From Flavobacterium daemonense (GTDB taxonomy: Bacteria > Bacteroidota > Bacteroidia > Flavobacteriales > Flavobacteriaceae), in assembly GCF_007341385.1 (NCBI RefSeq), contig NZ_VJYD01000012.1, positions 1 through 64,000 on the forward strand: a stretch of DNA of 64,000 nucleotides, in the 5' to 3' direction. The notes beneath the pieces are model-generated. The model had not been told where the DNA came from. It searched no databases and saw only the letters and a list, made by a program, of their open reading frames with translations. Shown one piece after another: positions 26,408 to 35,482 of the stretch; positions within the stretch are counted from its first letter, which is position 1; every line of letters begins with the position of its first letter. Made by a program: the position numbers and the translations under genes.

Positions 26408-26455
26408 GGTAAATCGTTTAATCGTCCTTTTTGAGAAACGATTAAACGATTTACC
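26408..26455. repeat. Perfect 18-base inverted repeat
   Basis: Arms GGTAAATCGTTTAATCGT (26408-26425) and ACGATTAAACGATTTACC (26438-26455) are separated by a 12-base loop. It is the same family as the repeat at 7409-7490. The following bases on the minus strand are not a T-run, so it is not an ordinary terminator. Confidence 0.85.
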
Positions 26456-26476
26456 AGTTCAACGAATTAACGTTTT

Positions 26477-28033
26477 TTATGCTTTATTTTCTTTTCTCTT
26501 TCTCCAGAAGTAATCTCCAACGAAATAAAGAGCAAGTAAAATTAAGAAATATTTGAAATAAGATTGTGGTTGTCCTTCGCCATCAACAGTTGTAAAGACT
26601 CTGCTCCAACGAATTTTGTTGATGCCTTTTCCGTTTTTATCCCAGCTTAGCCAGATAAACACAGGTTTTCCAACAATGTGGTTTTCTGGAACATAACCCC
26701 AATAACGGCTGTCCTCAGAGTTATGACGGTTGTCTCCCATCATCCAATAGTAGTTTTGTTTGAAAGTATAAGTAGTTGCTGGTTTTCCATTGATGAAAAA
26801 CTTCGAATCTTTAAGCTCTAACGTATTTCCTTCGTAATTTGTGATGATGTCTTTGTAGTATGGCAAAGATTCATTTGTCAAGGCTACAGTTTTTCCAGCT
26901 TCAGGAATATAAATAGGTCCCATATTATCTTGGTTCCCTTTATTGATGTGCGGATAAATTGCATTATCATTTCCTGTGTCAATTTTTCTGATAACTGCCG
27001 TTACACCTGGAGTATTTCTAAATCTTTCTGCGCCAGCTTCCGTCAAAGCACCTAAAACAAGCGTATCTCTTTTTTCTTCATTTTTGAAATAACCACCATC
27101 AGTGATGTCTAATTCTTGTACTAAAGATTGTAAATCAACAGGAGTTTTTCCGTCGAATGCAATAGTATAAGAATATTGTGGTTTTGCGCGTTCTGGAAGA
27201 ATTAATTTCTTGCCGTTAATAAATACGTAACCGTCTTTAATTGATAAACTGTCGCCAGGAATACCAACACATCTTTTTACGTAATTTGATCTTTTGTCGA
27301 TCGGTTTTATAACGCCTGGCTGTCCTTTTCTTTCGTAAAAGTAATGTACTGTATCTGCTGGCCAGTTGAAAACAACAATATCCGTTCGCTTTATCTTTTC
27401 AAATGCAGGCAATCTAAAATATGGCAATTGAGGCCATTTTAAATATGATTTGCTTTTTGTCATTGGAATAGAGTCGTGGACCATTGGCAAAGCAACAGTC
27501 GTCATCGGAACTCTTGGTCCGTAATTTAATTTGCTGACAAACAAAAAGTCGCCAATCAATAATGATTTTTCAAGAGATGATGTAGGAATCGTATAAGGTT
27601 GTACAACATAAGTATGTACCAATGTTGCTACGATTATAGCAAAAAGCAATGAACTTACAGTATCTGCAGTTTTGGTTTTTGGAGTTAAATCACGATTTGC
27701 ATTGTATTCTAATTTCTGTGTGTAGTTTACATAATAGATGTAAAATCCTAAAGTAAAAATTCCCAGAATAGTATCTAAAGTCGATTTTTTTCCGAAAGTT
27801 CTCAACGTTTCAACCCAAACAACAGGAAACATTATTAGGTTGATAATTGGAATAAAAAGCAACAGCGTCCACCAAGTTGGACGGCTGATTATTTTCATTA
27901 AAACAATTGAGTTGTAAACTGGAATTGCAGCTTCCCAGCTTTTTCTTCCTGCTGTTTGATACAATTTCCATGTTCCAATAAAATGAATCACCTGAACGGC
28001 AAGGAAAAAAACAAACCAAAGATATAGTGTCAT
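26477..28033 (-). CDS. lepB: Signal peptidase I, long Bacteroidota form
   Basis: LepB removes signal peptides from exported proteins at the inner membrane. The 518-residue frame from ATG 28033 begins MTLYLWFVFFLAVQ, a membrane segment; the frame opens eight codons earlier. Three N-terminal hydrophobic stretches (about 1-20, 53-74, 88-103) come before the S26 domain. The catalytic pair is Ser153 in YTIPTSSLEKSL and Lys253 in YVKRCVGIPGD. The length is well above the E. coli 324 residues because of the extra N-terminal helices and large insertions between conserved boxes. MGDNRHNSEDSR, the last family box, is present. It is part of the parA-lepB run. Confidence 0.92.
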   Translation of the reverse strand: MTLYLWFVFFLAVQVIHFIGTWKLYQTAGRKSWEAAIPVYNSIVLMKIISRPTWWTLLLFIPIINLIMFPVVWVETLRTFGKKSTLDTILGIFTLGFYIYYVNYTQKLEYNANRDLTPKTKTADTVSSLLFAIIVATLVHTYVVQPYTIPTSSLEKSLLIGDFLFVSKLNYGPRVPMTTVALPMVHDSIPMTKSKSYLKWPQLPYFRLPAFEKIKRTDIVVFNWPADTVHYFYERKGQPGVIKPIDKRSNYVKRCVGIPGDSLSIKDGYVFINGKKLILPERAKPQYSYTIAFDGKTPVDLQSLVQELDITDGGYFKNEEKRDTLVLGALTEAGAERFRNTPGVTAVIRKIDTGNDNAIYPHINKGNQDNMGPIYIPEAGKTVALTNESLPYYKDIITNYEGNTLELKDSKFFINGKPATTYTFKQNYYWMMGDNRHNSEDSRYWGYVPENHIVGKPVFIWLSWDKNGKGINKIRWSRVFTTVDGEGQPQSYFKYFLILLALYFVGDYFWRKRKENKA

Positions 28034-28100
28034 AGTTTTTATTGTTTTATGTTTCAAATTTCAGGTTATTCCATAAGAAAACCCAAAACTTTAAATCAGT

Positions 28101-28802
28101 TTATTTTAGGTTTAATACGTCTTTCATAGTGTAAATTCCCGTTTTTCCTGCTAACCATTCAGCAGCAATAACAGCTCCAAGAGCAAAACCTTCGCGATTG
28201 TGAGCAGTGTGTTTAATTTCAATGCTGTCAATGGCTGAGTCGTAATTTACGGTGTGAGTACCAGGAACTTCACCAATTCTTTTTGCTTCGATGTGAATTT
28301 GATTGTTTTGCGCTTCGTCCATAGTCCACTCTGAATAATTGCTATTTTCAATAACACCTTTTGCTAAAGAAATTGCGGTTCCACTTGGCGCATCAAGTTT
28401 GTGAATGTGGTGAATTTCTTCCATTGAAACTTTATAAGAATCAAATTGGTTCATGATTTTTGCCAAATATTCATTTAACCCGAAGAAAATATTTACGCCC
28501 AAACTAAAATTTGAACTTGAAATAAATCCTCCTTTTTTCTCGTTGCAAAGTGCAATCATTTCATCATAATGTTCCAGCCATCCTGTTGTTCCAGAAACTA
28601 CAGGAACATTTGCATGAAAACAGTTTGATATATTGTCAACAGCAGCCGTTGGAACACTGAAATCGATAGCAACATCGGCATTTGATAGTCCTTCGTATGT
28701 GTTGTTTTCGTCTTTTTTTAAAACAATTTCATGGCCTCTTTCTAAAGCAATTCTTTCAATTACTTTACCCATTTTGCCATATCCTAAAAGAGCAATTTTC
28801 AT
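28101..28802 (-). CDS. dapB: 4-hydroxy-tetrahydrodipicolinate reductase
   Basis: DapB makes tetrahydrodipicolinate on the lysine and diaminopimelate pathway that feeds peptidoglycan. The 233-residue protein is shorter than the E. coli enzyme (273), as is usual in this phylum. The nucleotide-binding GYGKMGKVIE (7-16), DFSVPTA, SGTTGW and the catalytic HHIHKLDAPSGTA segment are present. It lies between the DUF5683 and lepB genes. Confidence 0.94.
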   Translation of the reverse strand: MKIALLGYGKMGKVIERIALERGHEIVLKKDENNTYEGLSNADVAIDFSVPTAAVDNISNCFHANVPVVSGTTGWLEHYDEMIALCNEKKGGFISSSNFSLGVNIFFGLNEYLAKIMNQFDSYKVSMEEIHHIHKLDAPSGTAISLAKGVIENSNYSEWTMDEAQNNQIHIEAKRIGEVPGTHTVNYDSAIDSIEIKHTAHNREGFALGAVIAAEWLAGKTGIYTMKDVLNLK

Positions 28803-28838
28803 TTTGTATATTTTTTAAATTTTAAACAACTTTGCAGG

Positions 28839-29402
28839 CTATTTAAAAGTGTAATTAAGAGTTAGACCAACGTTTGGTTTAAATGTTACATCGGCGGGAT
28901 AAATTTCTGGACGCATTGATAATCTTTCGTTTACATTGAATTGAATCAAAGCGGCGTCAACATTCGCGTCTATAATATTCAGAACATAAAAACCAACGAC
29001 AAATAATGCAGATAAATCTCGGTTTCGTTGATAGAATTTTTGACCTGCTATAAGTCGGCTGTCATCTAGAAACTGGTAATTATCATCGTTATAGCCTTCT
29101 AGTCTTCGTTTATAGGCATCGCGATAGTCGTGGTATTTTTTATTGTTGTCAATGTAGAAATAAAGACTGGTTCCTATTGCTCCATAAACGAGCGGAATTT
29201 TCCAGTATTTTTTGTTGTATGCTTGGCCTAAACCGGGTAAAATTGCCGAATAAAACGCGGCTTTTGCTGGTGTAAGCGGGTCTATTTCTTCCAATTTGGT
29301 AGTGTCTTTAGCGACTAAAACCGCATCTGATTTTGCTTGGGCAAAAATAGAAGCGGTTCCTATGAGAAAGAACAATAAACTTATGGGGACAATCTTATTC
29401 AC
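28839..29402 (-). CDS. DUF5683 family exported protein
   Basis: A 187-residue protein of the DUF5683 family, found next to parB in many Bacteroidota. It has a signal peptide (1-21), a hydrophobic segment with TPAKAAFYSAILPGLGQAYNKKYWK, and a further segment with LVYGAIGTSLYFYIDNNKKYHDY. The function is unknown. The start is GTG and overlaps the parB stop by one base (TAGTG), so its translation is coupled to parB. Confidence 0.8.
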   Translation of the reverse strand: MNKIVPISLLFFLIGTASIFAQAKSDAVLVAKDTTKLEEIDPLTPAKAAFYSAILPGLGQAYNKKYWKIPLVYGAIGTSLYFYIDNNKKYHDYRDAYKRRLEGYNDDNYQFLDDSRLIAGQKFYQRNRDLSALFVVGFYVLNIIDANVDAALIQFNVNERLSMRPEIYPADVTFKPNVGLTLNYTFK

Positions 29403-30304
29403 TATCCATTTATTAATTTTATAATTCTATTAAAGTCGGCTTCAGAATCAAACGGAATTGTGATTTTTCCTTTTCCATTGCCAGCCACTTTAATATCAAC
29501 TTTCGAACCAAAATAATCGTTGAAAGTATTTTTTTGTGTTTCTCTAACCACAAACGAAGAGTCGGCTTTTGGCTTTCCTTCTGCTTTTGGTTTCAAGCCT
29601 TCGTGATAATTTTTAACTAACGTTTCTGTTTCACGAACTGAAAGATTTTGACTTACGATTTTTTGATAAATATCAGTCTGAACGTCTAAATCTTCAATAT
29701 TGATGATTGCTCTACCGTGTCCCATACTGATAAAACCGTCACGAATTCCAGTCTGGATAATCGGATCTAATTTTAAAAGACGTAAATAATTGGCAATTGT
29801 AGAACGTTTTTTTCCAACGCGTTCGCTCATTTGTTCTTGTGTCAATTGAATTTCGTCAATTAAACGCTGATACGAAAGTGCGATCTCAATTGGATCTAAA
29901 TCATGACGCTGAATATTCTCTACTAACGCCATTACTAATGATTCATTGTCATTAGCAATACGAATATAAGCAGGAACATGCGTTAAGCCAACCAATGTTG
30001 AAGCACGCAAACGACGTTCTCCTGAAATTAACTGGTATTTGTTAAAGTCTAATTTTCGAACAGTAATAGGTTGAATCACACCAAGTTCTTTAATAGAAGT
30101 GGCTAATTCACGTAATGATTCTTCATTAAAATTGCTTCTAGGCTGAAACGGATTTATTTCGATAGCACTTATTTCAAGCTCAATAATATTTCCAACAACC
30201 TTATCAGCATTTTTGTCATCTACTGATTTAATGTCGTTTTCGGGATCTTTTAATAATGCTGATAATCCTCTTCCTAAGGCTTGTTTTTTAATTGCTTTTG
30301 TCAT
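29402..30304 (-). CDS. parB: Chromosome partitioning protein ParB
   Basis: ParB is the CTPase clamp that loads at parS and spreads along DNA for chromosome segregation. The 300-residue protein has an N-terminal KKQALGRGLSALL box, the nucleotide-binding core with QPITVRKLD and GERRLRAS, and a helix-turn-helix with SERVGKKRSTIANYLRLLKL. A C-terminal dimerisation region follows. It starts five bases after parA. Confidence 0.95.
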   Translation of the reverse strand: MTKAIKKQALGRGLSALLKDPENDIKSVDDKNADKVVGNIIELEISAIEINPFQPRSNFNEESLRELATSIKELGVIQPITVRKLDFNKYQLISGERRLRASTLVGLTHVPAYIRIANDNESLVMALVENIQRHDLDPIEIALSYQRLIDEIQLTQEQMSERVGKKRSTIANYLRLLKLDPIIQTGIRDGFISMGHGRAIINIEDLDVQTDIYQKIVSQNLSVRETETLVKNYHEGLKPKAEGKPKADSSFVVRETQKNTFNDYFGSKVDIKVAGNGKGKITIPFDSEADFNRIIKLING

Positions 30305-30309
30305 AAAAA

Positions 30310-31077
30310 CTATTTGCTGTTTTTCTTTATAATTTCTTGCGCTAAATGAATGTAGTTTACCGCACCTTTGCTTGTTGCATCATAATTAATGATACTTTCT
30401 CCAAAACTTGGTGCTTCACTTAATTTTACATTTCGCTGGATAACAGTTTCAAAAACCATATCATTAAAGTGTTTTTGAACCTCTTCAACAACCTGATTTG
30501 ATAAACGTAACCTAGAATCATACATTGTAAGCAATAATCCTTCGATATCAAGATCTGGGTTGTGAATTTTTTGAATACTCTTAATAGTGTTCAAAAGTTT
30601 TCCTAATCCCTCAAGAGCAAAATACTCGCACTGAATAGGAATAACTACAGAATCTGCTGCTGTTAAAGCATTCAAGGTCAACAAGCCTAGAGATGGTGCG
30701 CAGTCAATAATGATATAATCATATTCTTTTTTTGCTTCCTCTAATGCTTTTTTAAGCATATACTCGCGGTTTTCTTTGTCAACCAATTCAATTTCGATGG
30801 CAACAAGGTCAATGTGAGCCGGAATCACGTCAACGTTTGGAGCCGTACATTGTAAAATGGCTTCTTTTGGTGTTACAGTATGCTCAAGAATTTGGTAGGT
30901 ACCAACTTCAACTGATTCTACATCGATTCCAAGACCAGATGTAGCATTGGCCTGAGGATCAGCGTCGATCAATAATACTTTTTTCTCTAAAACACCTAAT
31001 GAGGCAGCAAGATTTACTGATGTAGTAGTCTTTCCAACGCCTCCTTTTTGATTAGCAATAGCAATGATTTTGCCCAT
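30310..31077 (-). CDS. parA: Chromosome partitioning ATPase ParA
   Basis: ParA is the ATPase that drives segregation of ParB-bound DNA. The 255-residue protein shows the deviant Walker A motif KGGVGKTT (11-18), DADPQ (40-44) and the IIDCAPSLG box (122-130). It is the Soj/ParA family short form without an N-terminal DNA-binding extension. It is the first gene of the leftward operon parA-parB-DUF5683-dapB-lepB. The chromosomal pairing suggests origin proximity, but no dnaA or rpmH is seen here. Confidence 0.95.
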   Translation of the reverse strand: MGKIIAIANQKGGVGKTTTSVNLAASLGVLEKKVLLIDADPQANATSGLGIDVESVEVGTYQILEHTVTPKEAILQCTAPNVDVIPAHIDLVAIEIELVDKENREYMLKKALEEAKKEYDYIIIDCAPSLGLLTLNALTAADSVVIPIQCEYFALEGLGKLLNTIKSIQKIHNPDLDIEGLLLTMYDSRLRLSNQVVEEVQKHFNDMVFETVIQRNVKLSEAPSFGESIINYDATSKGAVNYIHLAQEIIKKNSK

Positions 31078-31555
31078 TTATTTTCTGAATTTTGAACCGT
31101 AAAAATACAATTATTTATGGTTTTTGAAAATCTATTTTGTTAACATTTGTGAAACGTCGCTTAATCGTGGTTTCACGGGTATTCGGAACAAAATAATTTA
31201 AGTTTTGAATAAAATCACCACTTAATATTTGGGTGATTTGGTTTTTATTCCTGCTGTAAAAAGGTAGGAATCGAATTTTGCTTTGAAAAAGGTCTTTTTT
31301 TATTTTCGTGAATGACCCAAACTAATTTGTTTTTTTATTTGAAGAAATAGAAAACGCAATTCATTTTTTGAGATTGGTAAAATTTAACATTGAGGATTTA
31401 GCATGGCATATAAAATGTATTTGTACCAATAAATGGTGGCTTTGTATAGTTTTTGATAAGAAAATTGGGAGTAAAAATGGACTTTTAGGTTAAGGATTAT
31501 CGCTATTTTGGAGTCTTTAAAAATTACTATAATTACAAACTATCAAACTACAAAA
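31078..31555. other. Divergent intergenic region, parA / beta-helix protein
   Basis: About 480 bases. It holds an inverted pair GTGAAAC (31149-31155) and GTTTCAC (31170-31176), the parS half-site words, and a stem AAATCACC/GGTGATTT near 31212-31239. No gene is supportable, and no convincing -7 match precedes the plus-strand gene. Confidence 0.5.
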
Positions 31556-33736
31556 ATGAACATTCTTATGAGTAAAAAATTGATTTCAGTATTTACGGCA
31601 TTTATGTTTATGCTGATTTTATGCAGTTTCGTGACGCCTTATTCTTTTAATGAAAAAATTCAAGGGAATAAGACTGAACGTAAAATTGTTTATAACAAAA
31701 AGAAACACAGTATAACCTTGACATGGTCTGCATTTGGTTCATCTGGAAATTATGTAATTACAAGAGGAGGAAGTCGCTTGGCGACTGATTTTGTGCAAGT
31801 TGGTTCTACTTCTAAATTGACATTTACGGATAATAAACCAAATGCAGATAAATACGAGAATTATTATAAAGTTACCCGAAATGATGTAACAATCGTGATT
31901 TCGTTAGAAAATCAGATTTTTGGCGATAATATGTATTTCTATGACAGAAAATATGAAAAAGCTGAAACAGCGCGAAATGAAATTAATTCACAATTTAGTA
32001 CAATTGGTTTAGGGGGAGCAAATGGCGAATGGACTACAAAACGTCAGGCTTATTATTTCAAGGCAAATGTAAAAGGTCAGACCTACGATGTTGGTGGATC
32101 AGGATCTGCATCATCGGCGGAAGCGAATTCTATTGAATTAGGGTTTTATTCTCATATTGGTGGTTTAGGCAAAGTGCCGTCAGATGTTAAATTAGGCTCA
32201 ATATTTACAAGGCCTCACTTGTCTGGTGGTGCAAATGCTACCTGTACATTTTGGCGTTCTGTTGAAAATGTTGAAGTAATGCGTGATTTTTCTTGGACTG
32301 TTTCTCAGTCAACTAGCGCACGAAGATTGTTGATTGATAGTACTTCGAAATATATTTCAGATATTGGAAATACTAATTTTTGGGGAAGCGGTGGTTTTAT
32401 TGCCGATACTCATTACACAACATCAAGACCAAATTGGGCTGGACAACAACAATGGTATACCCGAAATACTATTTTTCCTGCTGGTTCAGGCGCAATGGGT
32501 GGTTCTTATAATATGGTTTGGCAAGGTTGTGTAAATCCGCCTCAAGCTGATGAGAAAAATTCTCCAGTTTCTACGACGCCTATTGTTAGAGAAAAGCCGT
32601 TTCTGTTTATTGATAAAGATGGTGAATACAAAGTATTTGTGCCTGCTTGGCAAAAGGATAGAGTAGGAGTTTCTTGGACGGCAACAGATATGGGCAAGGG
32701 TAAAATTCAAGATTTGATTACAGATTGGTATGTTGCAAAAGAAGGTGTTACCGATGTAGAAATTAATAATGCGCTAAAAGAGGGCAAAAATATATTTTTC
32801 ACGCCAGGACATTATTCGCTTAATGCTCCAATTCAGGTAAATAGAAAAGATGCAATATTGTTGGGTGCCGGAATAGCATCTGTAACGCTTGAACCTACAG
32901 AGAAAAATACTTGGGGTTGCATTTATGCTGATGATAAAGATGGAATTATCATTGCCGGACTTTTAATGGATTCGTTTAATAGTACAACTTATCAAGTCAG
33001 AATTGGAAATGAAGATTCAAAAGCAGATCACTCGGCAGATCCTATTTTGTTGACAGATATTACTTGTAGAGTTGGCGGTGTTCAGTCAAAAAATATTCAG
33101 ATACAGGTTGCAATGCAAATAAATAGCAACAATGTGGTTGGTGATCATTTTTGGTTATGGCGCGCTGATCATGGTTCGCAAAAAGGTGGAGATTTGCGAT
33201 GGGTGAGAGATAGATGTAAAAACGGACTTATTGTTACTGGTAATGATGTCACACTTTATGGTTTGTTTGTTGAGCATTTTCAAGAGTATGAAGTATTGTG
33301 GCTTGGAGAACGCGGCAGAACTTATTTCTTTCAAAACGAACCGCCTTACGATGCTCCAAATCAAGCAGCATGGAGCAGTCAGGGAGGCAAAGTTGATGGT
33401 TATGCGGCTTTTAAAGTTGCCAATACGGTAAAAGAACATCACACGATAGGAATGGGGTCGTACGCAGTTTTTACAGGAACTGATGGGAATGTGAATAAGA
33501 AAAATGGTTTTGAAGTACCAAACACTCCAAATGTAAAACTTGAAAAAATGTGTATTACGCGTTTTGCTGGCCCAGGAAATATTCAAAATGTTATTAATGG
33601 TACTGGTGGAAGTACTGCAACTGGTGCAAAACGCGTGGCGGTTTATAATAATGATTCAGGCACACAGCCTTTTGATGAAGAATTTACTTTGCCTAATAAG
33701 GAATCCTATCCCTCTTATGTAAGTATGGAAAAATAG
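31556..33736 (+). CDS. Secreted parallel beta-helix protein (GH55/adenylyl-cyclase-annotated family)
   Basis: A 726-residue exported protein from ATG 31556 (the frame opens 16 codons earlier). The N-terminal signal is LISVFTAFMFMLILCS. An FN3- or CBM-like domain (about 35-110) follows, then a larger middle part. From about residue 350 comes a repeat-rich right-handed beta-helix-like region with GKNIFFTPGHYSLNAPIQV and GIIIAGLLMDS, resembling pectate lyase or GH55 folds. The segments VGDHFWLWRADHG and GLFVEHFQEYEVLW are typical of proteins annotated as coagulation factor 5/8 or adenylyl cyclase; I recognise the family, not the activity. It is not beside the SusC/SusD pair and is probably an independent polysaccharide-active or binding protein. 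Confidence 0.75.
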   Translation: MNILMSKKLISVFTAFMFMLILCSFVTPYSFNEKIQGNKTERKIVYNKKKHSITLTWSAFGSSGNYVITRGGSRLATDFVQVGSTSKLTFTDNKPNADKYENYYKVTRNDVTIVISLENQIFGDNMYFYDRKYEKAETARNEINSQFSTIGLGGANGEWTTKRQAYYFKANVKGQTYDVGGSGSASSAEANSIELGFYSHIGGLGKVPSDVKLGSIFTRPHLSGGANATCTFWRSVENVEVMRDFSWTVSQSTSARRLLIDSTSKYISDIGNTNFWGSGGFIADTHYTTSRPNWAGQQQWYTRNTIFPAGSGAMGGSYNMVWQGCVNPPQADEKNSPVSTTPIVREKPFLFIDKDGEYKVFVPAWQKDRVGVSWTATDMGKGKIQDLITDWYVAKEGVTDVEINNALKEGKNIFFTPGHYSLNAPIQVNRKDAILLGAGIASVTLEPTEKNTWGCIYADDKDGIIIAGLLMDSFNSTTYQVRIGNEDSKADHSADPILLTDITCRVGGVQSKNIQIQVAMQINSNNVVGDHFWLWRADHGSQKGGDLRWVRDRCKNGLIVTGNDVTLYGLFVEHFQEYEVLWLGERGRTYFFQNEPPYDAPNQAAWSSQGGKVDGYAAFKVANTVKEHHTIGMGSYAVFTGTDGNVNKKNGFEVPNTPNVKLEKMCITRFAGPGNIQNVINGTGGSTATGAKRVAVYNNDSGTQPFDEEFTLPNKESYPSYVSMEK

Positions 33737-33753
33737 TAAGAACAGTTTTTTTT

Positions 33754-33860
33754 GCCACGAATTCACGAATTTTCTTTTTAAATACTTTATCTAATATTAT
33801 TCAAATTAATTCGAATAAATAATCGTGAAGATTTGAAAAAATAATTCGTGAATTCGTGGC
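33754..33860. repeat. Intergenic palindromic repeat, CCACGAATT family
   Basis: Perfect 18-base arms GCCACGAATTCACGAATT (33754-33771) and AATTCGTGAATTCGTGGC (33843-33860) enclose a 71-base A/T-rich loop, just after the beta-helix gene. Confidence 0.85.
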
Positions 33861-33941
33861 GAATACTATTTATTTCGTTTCTAGTATCTTTAGGTAATAG
33901 CCAACAAAGGCGAAATTTTTTTATTTGAGTTTATTGCAAAA

Positions 33942-33973
33942 AAAAGTCTTTCCAAATAAATGAAAAGACTTTT
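33942..33973 (-). terminator. Duplicated tRNA terminator copy
   Basis: Identical hairpin (AAAAGTCTTT stem, AAAGACTTTT partner) to the one at 34079-34110. It lies downstream of the degenerate tRNA copy and belongs to a duplicated segment. Confidence 0.7.
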
Positions 33974-33974
33974 G

Positions 33975-34044
33975 TCGGGGTGGCAGTCCCGAAACTTCGG
34001 GAGAACCTGCGGCCCTCCCGATCTCAATCGGGACGTGATAACCG
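33975..34044 (-). pseudogene. Decayed tRNA-Pro copy
   Basis: This segment aligns with the tRNA-Pro gene 136 bases away: the acceptor end GTCGGGGTGGCAG, the word AACCTGCGGCC and GATAACCG are kept. The T-arm is replaced by the palindrome TCCCGAAACTTCGGGA, and the anticodon arm by TCCCGATCTCAATCGGGA. The 5' acceptor strand is missing. It cannot form a normal cloverleaf and is a remnant of tandem duplication. Confidence 0.75.
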
Positions 34045-34078
34045 TTCTTTATAATGATTTCACTTTATTGCAAAAAAA

Positions 34079-34110
34079 AAAAGTCTTTCCAAATAAATGA
34101 AAAGACTTTT
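34079..34110 (-). terminator. Terminator of tRNA-Pro
   Basis: Directly after the tRNA on the minus strand, AAAAGTCTTTTCATTTATTT pairs with the following GGAAAGACTTTT and runs into a stretch of eleven T. Confidence 0.8.
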
Positions 34111-34111
34111 G

Positions 34112-34186
34112 TCGGGGTGGCAGGATTCGAACCTGCGGCCTCCTGCTCCCAAAGCAGGCGCGATAACCGGGCTACGCTACACCCCG
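34112..34186 (-). tRNA. tRNA-Pro (anticodon TGG)
   Basis: A 75-nt cloverleaf read on the minus strand. Acceptor stem CGGGGTG pairs with CACCCCG, with discriminator A. The T-loop contains GGTTCGAATCC, and the anticodon loop TTTGGGA contains TGG (plus-strand 34149-34151), decoding proline. CCA is not encoded. It is intact and is followed by its own terminator. Confidence 0.95.
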
Positions 34187-34331
34187 AAGATGTATTTGTA
34201 ATACTGCCCGAAAGCGGATGCAAAGATATAAATAAATTTGATTTGCAAAAGGAAAAAATGAAAATAAATAAAACTTATTTGAACATAGTTATTTCGGATT
34301 TATTTTCGCCCGTATTTTTTATAATAAAGTT

Positions 34332-34339
34332 TACATTTG
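34332..34339 (+). promoter_or_regulatory. Predicted -7 element for trxB
   Basis: TACATTTG matches TAnnTTTG, 24 bases before the ATG at 34364. This fits ATG 34364 rather than the earlier TTG at 34337. Confidence 0.55.
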
Positions 34340-34363
34340 CATCACAAAAAAACGATACACATT

Positions 34364-35311
34364 ATGTCAGATACAATCGAAAAAATTAAATGCCTTATTA
34401 TAGGTTCTGGCCCTGCAGGTTATACTGCGGCAATTTACGCAGCTAGAGCAAACATGAATCCTGTTTTATATCAAGGAATGCAGCCTGGCGGTCAATTGAC
34501 TACAACAAATGAAGTAGAAAATTTTCCAGGTTATGTTGATGGCGTTACTGGACCAGAAATGATGATTCAGCTACAAGAGCAATCAAAACGTTTTGGTGCT
34601 GATATTCGTGATGGATGGGCTACAAAAGTTGATTTTTCTGGAGATATTCATAAAGTTTGGATCAATGATTCAATCGAATTGCACTGTGAAACTGTTATTA
34701 TTTCGACAGGAGCATCGGCTAAATATTTAGGATTGCCATCAGAACAGCATTATTTAAATATGGGTGGAGGAGTTTCTGCCTGTGCAGTTTGTGACGGATT
34801 TTTCTACCGTAACCAAGAAGTAGTGATTGTTGGAGCGGGAGATTCTGCTTGTGAAGAAGCACATTACTTATCTAAACTTTGTAAAAAAGTAACGATGTTG
34901 GTAAGAAGCGAAAAATTCAGAGCTTCAAAAATCATGGAAGAACGCGTTCGCAAAACAGAAAACATCGAGATTTTAATGAATCATGATACAGTTGAAGTTT
35001 TAGGAGATAACAATGTTGTACACGCAATTAAAGCATTAAATAAAACTACCGGAGAAGTTATCGAAATTCCTGCAACTGGATTTTTTGTAGCAATTGGACA
35101 CAAACCAAATACAGATATTTTTAAAGATTACATCACTCTTGACGAAACTGGATATATTGTAAATACACCAGGGACATCTAAAACAAATGTTAATGGTGTT
35201 TTCGTAGCGGGAGATGCTGCAGATCACGTGTACCGCCAAGCAATTACTGCTGCAGGTACTGGTTGTATGGCGGCTTTGGATGCTGAAAGATATTTGGCTT
35301 CTAAGGAGTAA
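34364..35311 (+). CDS. trxB: Thioredoxin-disulfide reductase
   Basis: TrxB uses NADPH and FAD to keep thioredoxin reduced. The 315-residue protein from ATG 34364 has the FAD motif GSGPAG (14-19), the redox-active CAVC (Cys140, Cys143) and the NADPH motif GAGDSACEEA. The C-terminal GVFVAGDAADHVYRQAITAAG is typical. It is monocistronic, with a promoter and a terminator. Confidence 0.96.
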   Translation: MSDTIEKIKCLIIGSGPAGYTAAIYAARANMNPVLYQGMQPGGQLTTTNEVENFPGYVDGVTGPEMMIQLQEQSKRFGADIRDGWATKVDFSGDIHKVWINDSIELHCETVIISTGASAKYLGLPSEQHYLNMGGGVSACAVCDGFFYRNQEVVIVGAGDSACEEAHYLSKLCKKVTMLVRSEKFRASKIMEERVRKTENIEILMNHDTVEVLGDNNVVHAIKALNKTTGEVIEIPATGFFVAIGHKPNTDIFKDYITLDETGYIVNTPGTSKTNVNGVFVAGDAADHVYRQAITAAGTGCMAALDAERYLASKE

Positions 35312-35375
35312 TTTTAGTTTCAGGTTTTTCTTGTTTCAAGTTTCAAGTTGTTGGAACGCATGAAACTTTGCTATA

Positions 35376-35413
35376 AAAAAAATCCCAATCTAAATTTAGA
35401 TTGGGATTTTTTT
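35376..35413. terminator. Bidirectional terminator after trxB
   Basis: Stem AAATCCCAATCT/AGATTGGGATTT with flanking A- and T-runs lies downstream of trxB and before the convergent GIN gene. Confidence 0.8.
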
Positions 35414-35482
35414 CGTTTTGTATCCAAATTTTTTTTCAGCTTGAAACCTGAAACCTGAAACAAATTAAAACTTGAAACAAAA

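Noticed and set aside
33975..34044. A functional second tRNA
   Set aside because: The anticodon and T-arms are replaced and the 5' acceptor half is missing.
34054..34389. A 111-residue ORF over the tRNA-Pro gene
   Set aside because: It reads through the tRNA and its terminator on the opposite strand; no codon signal or start site supports it.
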